Source of the DNA: Lentisphaerae bacterium GWF2_44_16
GTDB taxonomy: Bacteria; Verrucomicrobiota; Lentisphaeria; Victivallales; GWF2-45-14
Direction: 5' to 3'
Length of the DNA stretch: 64,000 bases
Assembly (NCBI GenBank): GCA_001803225.1
Contig: MHBF01000074.1
Location: 1 to 64,000 of the forward strand
This document shows positions 56,998-64,000 of the stretch, in pieces. Position 1 is the stretch's first letter; each line of letters opens with the position of its first letter. The notes under the pieces were generated by a model. That model made no database searches and was not told the origin of the DNA. It worked only from the letters and a program-made list of their open reading frames with translations. Both the position numbers and the translations under genes were made by a program.

Positions 56998-57023
56998 TCG
57001 TCCTTTAAACGTGAAAATAACAC

Positions 57024-58055
57024 TTATCTCTGGACGCGGCCGGAGGCGTCTCCGCCTTTGAGAGCTTCAACTTCCTTGACGCTGACCCTGTTGAAATCGC
57101 CGGGTATCGAATGTTTCAGGCAACTCGCGGCAACCGCGAAATTAAGGGCGTCTTCCTTGTCTTTATAATTGAGAAGGCCGTATATAATGCCGCCCGCAAA
57201 AGAATCGCCGCCCCCTACTCTGTCAACAATATCAGTTATCTCATACTTTTTGCTGAGATAGAACTTTTTGCCGTCATGGAGACAGGCAGACCAGTCGTTA
57301 TGGTCCGCGCTTCTGCTTTCACGCAGAGTGATTGTCATAACTTTCATATCAGGAAAAGTCTTCATTACTTTTTCACAGAGCAGTTTGTACTTTTCGGTGT
57401 CGAGTTTGCCGGACTTGACATCAACGTCAACAGTTATGCCGAGGGACTTCTGACAGTCCTCTTCGTTGGCAATGCCGACATCGACATATTTGACGAGTTC
57501 GCTCATAACGTCGGGAGCGCTTTTTCCGTATTTCCAGAGCTTGCCCCTGTAATTAAAATCGCAGGATACGGTAATCCCCATAGACCTGGCGGCTTTCACG
57601 GCTTCAAGGGAAAGCTCCGCGGCGCTCGCCGTGATGGCAGGAGTTATTCCGGTAATGTGAAACCATGTCGCGCCGGAAAGGGCTTTCTTCCAGTCGATGT
57701 CCCCTGGTTTGGCGTTTGCTATGGATGAATCAGCGCGGTCATAGACTACGTTTGAACCCCTCTGGTTTGCGCCTGTTTCGAGGAAATAAATCCCCATGCG
57801 GCCTTTGCCTTTGACGATACGGGAAACATCCACTCCGAATTTTCTGAGTTCCGCCCTGCACGCGTCCCCTACGGCGTTGTCGGGAAGCACGCTGACAAAG
57901 GCCGCATCCATGCCGAAATTGGAAAGGGATACAGCGACATTGGCTTCGCCGCCGCCGAAAGTGGCTTCAAATGTCGGAGACTGAAAGAGCCTTTCAAGTC
58001 CCGGCGATTTAAGCCTGAGCATGATTTCCCCAAACGTAACAATTTTATCAGCCAT
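57024..58055 (-). CDS. PfkB-family sugar kinase, 2-keto-3-deoxygluconate kinase-like
   Basis: [14 protein letters not shown]…[28 protein letters not shown]…[12 protein letters not shown]…[17 protein letters not shown]. Confidence 0.9.
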   Translation of the reverse strand: MADKIVTFGEIMLRLKSPGLERLFQSPTFEATFGGGEANVAVSLSNFGMDAAFVSVLPDNAVGDACRAELRKFGVDVSRIVKGKGRMGIYFLETGANQRGSNVVYDRADSSIANAKPGDIDWKKALSGATWFHITGITPAITASAAELSLEAVKAARSMGITVSCDFNYRGKLWKYGKSAPDVMSELVKYVDVGIANEEDCQKSLGITVDVDVKSGKLDTEKYKLLCEKVMKTFPDMKVMTITLRESRSADHNDWSACLHDGKKFYLSKKYEITDIVDRVGGGDSFAGGIIYGLLNYKDKEDALNFAVAASCLKHSIPGDFNRVSVKEVEALKGGDASGRVQR

Positions 58056-58070
58056 CGTAAAAACTCCTTA

Positions 58071-59033
58071 TTATTTTTTCTGTAAAAGATGTACCGCGAA
58101 ACCGCCGATTTCATTCTTGAGGTAAACTGCAATCATGGGGCCTTTTTCAGGCTTCACGGTGCTCATGTCAACTTCAATCCCGTTGCGTTTCAGATAAGCT
58201 ATCGCCCTCTGAATACTGTTAGTCCTGATGGCGATATGCCCGTTTTTGCCGAGGCCGGAGCCCTTGTTGACTTCAATAAGCGTACCGGCAAAATTCGAAC
58301 TGTTGCCTTCTTTGAGAGGCATATTGAAAATAGAAGAAAAGGTTTTCGCTGTCTTGAGTGAAGTTTCCGCGTCAGGCGCGTTTATGCCAATATGTCCGAG
58401 GTCAAAACCAAGCATACCCGTAACGGCCTGCTGAGTAAGTTCTGTTATTTTCGCGAAGTTCTCCTCTTTCAGAAATTCCGGCTTGACCATCCAACTGCCG
58501 CCGCAGGCCACTACTTTGTCAAAAGCCAGATACTCATTGATGTTTGTCGCGTCAATGCCGCCTGTAGGCATGAACTTCAGGTCTCCGTAAGGAGCGCTGA
58601 GGGCTTTCAGCGTTTTCAGTCCGCCAAAAGATTCAGCGGGAAAAAATTTTACCACTTTAAGGCCCGCTTCGAGGGCCATTTCAATATCGCTCGGATTGCA
58701 TACGCCCGGAACTATCGGGAGTTTTTTTTCCATGCAATACGCTACAACTTTGGGATTGAGGCCGGGAGAAACGACAAATTTAGCGCCCGCGTTTTTCGCT
58801 TTTTCGGCCTGTTCAATGCTCAGGACTGTACCCGCTCCGACAAGCACATCGGGCATTTCCGAGGATATTCTCCTGATTGATTCTTCGGCCGCCGCCGTTC
58901 TGAAAGTTATTTCGGCTACCGGCAATCCGCCGGCAGTCAGGGCTTTTGCCAGCGGCACGGCGTGTTCGGGATTATCAATCTTTACGACCGGGACTATTCC
59001 CAGTTCCCCAATTTCTCTGAAAATATCGGACAT
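58071..59033 (-). CDS. KHG/KDPG aldolase with C-terminal VOC (glyoxalase-like) domain
   Basis: IVPVVKIDNPEHAVPLAKALTAGGLPVAEITFRT…VGAGTVLSIEQAEKAKNAGAKFVVSPG…PGVCNPSDIEMALEAGLKVVKFFPAES…MPTGGI; C-term GHIGINAPDAETSLKTAKTFSSIFNMP…GHIAIRTNSIQRAIAYLKRNGIEVD. Confidence 0.9.
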   Translation of the reverse strand: MSDIFREIGELGIVPVVKIDNPEHAVPLAKALTAGGLPVAEITFRTAAAEESIRRISSEMPDVLVGAGTVLSIEQAEKAKNAGAKFVVSPGLNPKVVAYCMEKKLPIVPGVCNPSDIEMALEAGLKVVKFFPAESFGGLKTLKALSAPYGDLKFMPTGGIDATNINEYLAFDKVVACGGSWMVKPEFLKEENFAKITELTQQAVTGMLGFDLGHIGINAPDAETSLKTAKTFSSIFNMPLKEGNSSNFAGTLIEVNKGSGLGKNGHIAIRTNSIQRAIAYLKRNGIEVDMSTVKPEKGPMIAVYLKNEIGGFAVHLLQKK

Positions 59034-59127
59034 ATTGAACTCCTATGCTTTATAAAAATAATCAATGAAGGCCAGTTTTTTATACTACATGAGGAATGCT
59101 TTTTTTCAAGCATGCGGAATAAACGAA

Positions 59128-59172
59128 AGACACAAAGAAAATGGATGGTTGCTTTTCCATTTCTTTGTGTCT
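59128..59172. repeat. Long hairpin (17-18 bp arms, one bulge)
   Basis: AGACACAAAGAAAATGGA … TCCATTTCTTTGTGTCT. Confidence 0.8.
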
Positions 59173-59214
59173 CTGTTTTAAAAATCAGACGAAGTCAATA
59201 TCTCTGTTTATTTA

Positions 59215-60543
59215 TCAGCTTATTTTCAGGTTTTTGAACTGGGGCAGGTAAGCTTTATTTTTGAGGAGCATTTCCTGAACCATTTTCTTTATTTCAGCGA
59301 GGGAAAGAACCGCCGCCGAAAGCGGGTCGTTGGCGATGGCGTAATAAACCATCATCGGGTCCCCGCTGAGAGAAGCGTCAACCGCCATGTTTTCCACGGC
59401 AACACTTACGTTGTTCAGCACCGCGAGTTGTGGAGGCAGAGCGCCCACATGGACGGGATGGAAACCCATCCTATCGACGAAAACAGGAACTTCCACGCAT
59501 GAGCCTTCCGGCAGATTTGTTATAATTCCGGTGTTGGGCACGTTGCCGTTGAAGCTGAAAATTTCTCCGCCCATATAGGCGTTGATGATGGAAGCGGCGT
59601 ACTCATGCCCGCGTTCCAGGTTAATATCCTTTTCAGCAAGCCATTTTTTGATATCATTTTTCCAGTTTTTATCTCTGGCCAGATAATGTTTCAGGATGAA
59701 GGCGTGTTCGCCGGGATTCCACGCAGTGCCTTTCAAACAATATTTTTTAAGCAGGTCGGGACGCTTCCTGAACCACCAGTTGTACTCTGAATTATGTCCG
59801 CTTGATTCAGTTACGTAATAGCCGAGATGCAGAAACATTTCGTTTCTGACAAGCTCTTCATTATATATTTTTTTGTTTTCGGAAACGACTTTTCGTATCT
59901 GCGGATAGATATCTTTACCGTTATGTTTAAGTTCGAGATACCATGACAAATGGTTGATGCCCGCGGAAAGGTATGTTATTTCATCCGCCGGTATGTTCAG
60001 CCATTTTGCAAATCTGCCGGGCATGCCCTGAACGCTATGGCAGAGTCCGGTTATTTTGATTTTGCTGACCTTCTGCATGGCATGGCAGAGCATGGCCATG
60101 GGGTTGGTGTAATTGAGGAGTATGGCATCCGGGCAGTAACGTTCCATGTCGCGGCAGATGTCAAGCATCACAGGGATAGTCCTCAATGCTCTAAAAACAC
60201 CAGCAACGCTACGGGTATCGCCGACATTCATATCGACGCCGTACTTTTTCGGGATTTCTATGTCATGCCTCCAGACATTGACGCCGCCCGCCAGGATGGT
60301 ACAGATAACGGCATCGGCTTTTTTCAAAGCCTCGGCCCTGTTCGTGGTCGATATGACTTTTGCCGGATACTTTCCCGCTTCTATAATTTTTTTAACGGCC
60401 AGAGTTATGTATTTGAGGCGTTCCTCGTCGATATCCATAAGGACCAGCGTTGAGTCTCTCAAGTTCGGAAACGTCAGGATATCCTTTACAAGACCTCTTG
60501 TAAAGCCGAAACTTCCCGCACCGATAAATGCTATTCTCGCCAT
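59215..60543 (-). CDS. Glycoside hydrolase family 4 (NAD-dependent), copy 1
   Basis: [23 protein letters not shown]…[15 protein letters not shown]…[14 protein letters not shown]…[10 protein letters not shown]. Confidence 0.92.
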   Translation of the reverse strand: MARIAFIGAGSFGFTRGLVKDILTFPNLRDSTLVLMDIDEERLKYITLAVKKIIEAGKYPAKVISTTNRAEALKKADAVICTILAGGVNVWRHDIEIPKKYGVDMNVGDTRSVAGVFRALRTIPVMLDICRDMERYCPDAILLNYTNPMAMLCHAMQKVSKIKITGLCHSVQGMPGRFAKWLNIPADEITYLSAGINHLSWYLELKHNGKDIYPQIRKVVSENKKIYNEELVRNEMFLHLGYYVTESSGHNSEYNWWFRKRPDLLKKYCLKGTAWNPGEHAFILKHYLARDKNWKNDIKKWLAEKDINLERGHEYAASIINAYMGGEIFSFNGNVPNTGIITNLPEGSCVEVPVFVDRMGFHPVHVGALPPQLAVLNNVSVAVENMAVDASLSGDPMMVYYAIANDPLSAAVLSLAEIKKMVQEMLLKNKAYLPQFKNLKIS

Positions 60544-60582
60544 AAAAAATTCCCTTTATTTTGAGACACTTTATTGTGTCTG

Positions 60583-61920
60583 TTATTTGAACTTAGGTAA
60601 AAATTTGCCGTGAGCTTTGATGAGATCATCGCACATTGCGCGGATCTTATCAAGAGTGAGCTCGGACGAAGTATGCGGGTCAAGCATTGCCGCCTGATAT
60701 ACATGCTCTTTCAGTCCGGTCTTCGCGGCTTCTATCGTCAGAAGATGCACGTTTATGTTTGTCCTGTTAAGGGCGGCGCACTGTTCGGGAAGCGCCCCGA
60801 CATGCGTCCCCTGGACACCGTTTCTGTCAACAAGGCACGGTACTTCGACAACCGAGTTTGACGGCAAATTTGTAATGAGGCCGTTATTCATAACGTTGCC
60901 GCCTATTACAGTCGGGACGTTTGTTTCAATCGCTTCCATTATTCTTGAGCCGTACTCATGAGTTCTTTCGTGTGAAAGCGAAGGATTTTTAATAAGATCG
61001 GCACTTCTTTTTTTCCAGTTGGCAATCTGGTTTACGCAACGGCGGGGGTACTCGTCGAAAGGAATATTGAACTCCTCAATCAATTCAGGATAATTACTTT
61101 TTATCCAGTAAGGAGTGTATTCGGCGTTATGCTCTGAAGATTCGGTGATGTAATAACCGAACTGAAGCATCATCTCAAGGCGGACCATATCCCCGTTTTT
61201 TTCAGCGCCTTTTTTGCGCCACTTTGTCAGAAGCTGACGCGCGCGCTTTTTTATTTCCGGATAAAGGTCTTTGCCGCCGTCAGTGATTTCAAGGAGCCAC
61301 GCCATGTGGTTTATTCCGGCAATTTTCCACTGAAGCTTTTTAACCTTATCTTTCATTCCGAGATTATTGAGAAGACCATCCGCGCAAACCTGCACCGAAT
61401 GGCAGAGGCCGACTGTTTTGACATTGCTCAGGCGCAACATCGCTCCGGTCAGCATGCTCATGGGATTTGTGTAATTAAGGAACCACGCGTCAGGACAGAC
61501 AGTTTCGATGTCTTTGGCGAAATCCAGCATTACAGGTATGGTCCTCAGCGCGCGGAAGATGCCGCCTATGCCAAGAGTGTCGCCGATTGTCTGGCGCAAG
61601 CCGTATTTCCGCGGTATATCAAAATCAATCACGGTCGAAGGCTCATAACCGCCCACCTGAATGGCATTCACAACATAGTTCGCGCCTTTCAACGCTTCTT
61701 TGCGGCTGGAGACTCCGAGATGAGTTGTTATAGCGGCTTTAGCGCCGTTAATATTTTTATTCAGTATATCAAGCATCTTCTTTGATTCTTTGAGCCGTGT
61801 GCTGTCTATGTCGTAAAGAGCTATATGAGCGTCTTTCAACGCCGGGGTTGAAAGAGCATCCCCTATGATATTCTTTACAAATACTGTGCTTCCAGCACCC
61901 ATGAATGTTATTTTAGACAT
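60583..61920 (-). CDS. Glycoside hydrolase family 4 (NAD-dependent), copy 2
   Basis: ITFMGAGSTVFVKNIIGD…FLNYTNPMSMLTGAM…GLCHSVQVCADGLL…INHMAWLLEI; start moved to MSKITFM. Confidence 0.93.
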   Translation of the reverse strand: MSKITFMGAGSTVFVKNIIGDALSTPALKDAHIALYDIDSTRLKESKKMLDILNKNINGAKAAITTHLGVSSRKEALKGANYVVNAIQVGGYEPSTVIDFDIPRKYGLRQTIGDTLGIGGIFRALRTIPVMLDFAKDIETVCPDAWFLNYTNPMSMLTGAMLRLSNVKTVGLCHSVQVCADGLLNNLGMKDKVKKLQWKIAGINHMAWLLEITDGGKDLYPEIKKRARQLLTKWRKKGAEKNGDMVRLEMMLQFGYYITESSEHNAEYTPYWIKSNYPELIEEFNIPFDEYPRRCVNQIANWKKRSADLIKNPSLSHERTHEYGSRIMEAIETNVPTVIGGNVMNNGLITNLPSNSVVEVPCLVDRNGVQGTHVGALPEQCAALNRTNINVHLLTIEAAKTGLKEHVYQAAMLDPHTSSELTLDKIRAMCDDLIKAHGKFLPKFK

Positions 61921-61951
61921 AATACTTTTTCTCCGTCCTTTTCTGTTTAAT

Positions 61952-61980
61952 TTGTCAATGTATAAATTATATGCTATAAT
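61952..61980 (+). promoter_or_regulatory. Candidate sigma70-like promoter for the AraC-family regulator
   Basis: TTGTCA (61952-61957) - 17 bp - TATAAT (61975-61980). Confidence 0.7.
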
Positions 61981-62035
61981 AATATCAAAAGGCAAGCTTA
62001 AAATATATGATTTAATTGCTAATTATGGTAATTTC

Positions 62036-62905
62036 ATGCTATCAAGGATAAATAAAATCGGAATAAGGGACTTCCCGGCAGTGTTTCCGGGCAGGACAGT
62101 TCCTCTCTATGCGATTATAACAGGCTGCGGACATCAGCACAGGACATCAACGGACTATAACAACTACGGCCTGAAGAGAGGAAACGCCGAATTTACGATA
62201 TGGCAATACACGCTCGGAGGATGGGGGATACTTGAAATAGAAGGCAAATCGTACAAGCTGACTCCCGGCAAGGCAATGCTTCTTCACATTCCTCAAAATC
62301 ACCGTTATTACCTGCCTAAGGAATCCGAATTCTGGGATTTCATTTACATAAGCACACACGGGCGAGAAATAATGAGGCTCTGGCATGAGCTTGAGAAAGT
62401 AAGCGGGCCTATCGTTGAACTTGATGAAACCTCCAACTCGTTGAAGACCTTCACGGAAATATTCGAAAAGGCCGCAACGGGAAAACTTAACAGTCAATTC
62501 AAGGCCTCAGCCATGGCATACCAGATGCAAATGTCCCTGATGGATGACCTGCTGCCCAGCGCAACGGGCAAAGGAAAAGTACCCGAATTCATGAAAAACG
62601 TCATAAGTTTCTGTCAGGAAAATATTGAAAGGAACATCAATGTGGATGACATGGCGGAGATTTCCGGATACAGCAGATACCATTTCAGCCGGCTCTTTTC
62701 TGAATATCAGGGCATATCCCCGGCAGCCTTTTTGAGTGAACTCCGCATGAAACAGGCAATCCGTCTGCTTCAGCACGAAGCGCTGACAGTAAAAGAAATA
62801 GCCCTGAAATGCGGCTTCCAGGACGCCAGTTATTTTTGCAAAACTTTCAGGCGTTCCTTCGGCGTGTCCCCTGATGAATTCAGAAAAAGCGGAACCCCCA
62901 ATTAG
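62036..62905 (+). CDS. AraC-family transcriptional regulator with cupin-type sensor domain
   Basis: NVDDMAEISGYSRYHFSRLFSEYQGISPAAFLSELRMKQAIRLLQHEALTVKEIALKCGFQDASYFCKTFRRSFGVSPDEFR; start moved to MLSRINK. Confidence 0.92.
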   Translation: MLSRINKIGIRDFPAVFPGRTVPLYAIITGCGHQHRTSTDYNNYGLKRGNAEFTIWQYTLGGWGILEIEGKSYKLTPGKAMLLHIPQNHRYYLPKESEFWDFIYISTHGREIMRLWHELEKVSGPIVELDETSNSLKTFTEIFEKAATGKLNSQFKASAMAYQMQMSLMDDLLPSATGKGKVPEFMKNVISFCQENIERNINVDDMAEISGYSRYHFSRLFSEYQGISPAAFLSELRMKQAIRLLQHEALTVKEIALKCGFQDASYFCKTFRRSFGVSPDEFRKSGTPN

Positions 62906-62934
62906 TATATTGTAATTCAAATGAAGAACGAAAA

Positions 62935-63603
62935 ATGGAAAATGTCAGTTTCAGAAAAATCAAATTTCCGCCTCTTGAAGAGGCAAACGAAGACGGCATA
63001 CTGGCTGTAAGCAGAGAAATCAACACGGACTTTCTGTTTTCCGCCTATGCCGAAGGGATATTTCCCTGGCCGTCCGAAGAGGAATACGTCTTGTGGTTCG
63101 CGCCACCCGATAGAACAGTGCTGGATTTCCATAACCTGAAAATATCGGAACGCACAAAACGTTACCTGAAAAAAGCGGATTTTAAATTTCAAGTAAATAT
63201 GAATTTCAGGGACGTAATAAAAGCCTGCTCGGAAAGTCCCCGGAAGTTTCAGTCCGGGACATGGATAACCAAAAAACTAATGAGTGCCTACATTGATTTT
63301 AACAGGCTCGGCTTTGCATGGAGCTTTGAAACGCTGAACTCAAAGAATGAGCTGGTAGGAGGACTTTACGGAGTGCTGGCTGGAAAATATTTTTCCGGCG
63401 AAAGCATGTTCTGCCGTGAGGACAACGCCTCTAAATTCGCGCTTATAAACACAGTAAATTATCTGAAAGAACACGGTCTGACATGGATGGATGTACAGGC
63501 TGAAACGCCACTGCTGAAACGTTTCGGGGCCGCGAATATTTCAAGAGAGGAATTCACCGCAAGACTCAAAAGGGATTTGTCTTTTACCTTGAAAGAACGA
63601 TGA
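62935..63603 (+). CDS. aat: Leucyl/phenylalanyl-tRNA--protein transferase
   Basis: SAYAEGIFPWPSEEEYVLWFAPPDRTVL…TWITKKLMSAYIDFNRLGFAWSFET…LVGGLYGVLAGKYFSGESMF. Confidence 0.94.
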   Translation: MENVSFRKIKFPPLEEANEDGILAVSREINTDFLFSAYAEGIFPWPSEEEYVLWFAPPDRTVLDFHNLKISERTKRYLKKADFKFQVNMNFRDVIKACSESPRKFQSGTWITKKLMSAYIDFNRLGFAWSFETLNSKNELVGGLYGVLAGKYFSGESMFCREDNASKFALINTVNYLKEHGLTWMDVQAETPLLKRFGAANISREEFTARLKRDLSFTLKER

Positions 63604-64000
63604 AATAACGTGAATGGTCATCCTCGACATACAGCAGAAGACTGTCAGAATTAATTGAAGCGGCTTTTTCGGCATCTGAAATGGAATTGATTTTATAACG
63701 GTTTACACCGTAAATCCTCATGCCTTTTACCAAGTTGCCGAGTTCCGCAGGGGAATTGGGCTTTACTTCGGCGATATAGACATTGCCTTTTTTCTCTCCG
63801 AGTTTTATACCGAAATCGGCAAAGATTCCGCCGGAGCTTCTGGCGGAACCGACTTTATTTTCCTCTCCATCCATATATGCCTTCTGATTTCCAGCAGTGA
63901 GTTTCAGTTCCATTTTTTTGCCTTCACGGAAAAGTGATACGGGTATTTTGTCGCCGGGCCTGTACTTGAGGACGGCCATCTGGACTTCCTGAGGAGCATT
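63584..64000 (-). CDS. PDZ-domain protein, C-terminal part (HtrA/Deg-type), truncated by window edge
   Basis: VLKYRPGDKIPVSLFREGKKMELKL end of one PDZ, then GIFADFGIKLGEKKGNVYIAEVKPNSPAELGNLVKGMRIYGVNRYKINSISD second PDZ; frame stays open to 64000. Confidence 0.75.
   Translation of the reverse strand, partial: NAPQEVQMAVLKYRPGDKIPVSLFREGKKMELKLTAGNQKAYMDGEENKVGSARSSGGIFADFGIKLGEKKGNVYIAEVKPNSPAELGNLVKGMRIYGVNRYKINSISDAEKAASINSDSLLLYVEDDHSRYFIVLSR

Noticed and set aside
57111-57728. 205-aa plus-strand ORF opposite the KDG kinase gene
   Set aside because: Antisense shadow; no recognisable motif

Overview
The window has the character of a PVC-superphylum (Lentisphaerota/Victivallales-like) chromosome. 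The main evidence is three prepilin-like proteins with a C-terminal H-X9-DG-type motif, a TIGR04073-like protein, and dense polysaccharide-utilisation loci with local GntR/LacI/AraC regulators. Taxonomy is inferred from protein style only. Housekeeping genes are dprA, a Nif3-like gene, a nitroreductase, ychF, queF, argJ, argB, aat and the C-terminal part of an HtrA-like PDZ protein. Accessory content: (i) an ABC importer operon in which the solute-binding protein carries an inserted, apparently circularly permuted PDZ domain and its MalF-type permease carries a ~160-aa, six-helix insertion; (ii) three separate modules of GntR-type regulator + prepilin-like protein + large secreted protein; (iii) a GntR winged helix fused to an ABC-type solute-binding protein; (iv) a LacI/dehydrogenase/two sugar isomerases/radical SAM cluster whose two divergent promoters share a motif; (v) four tandem multi-TM proteins with a prepilin-like ectodomain but no pilin signal; (vi) a KDG-kinase/KDPG-aldolase-VOC/tandem GH4 operon with a divergent AraC regulator; (vii) dispersed REP-like CTTCG-loop hairpins. 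No rRNA, tRNA, CRISPR array, transposase or prophage was recognised. All assignments come from reading motifs; no database search was run.
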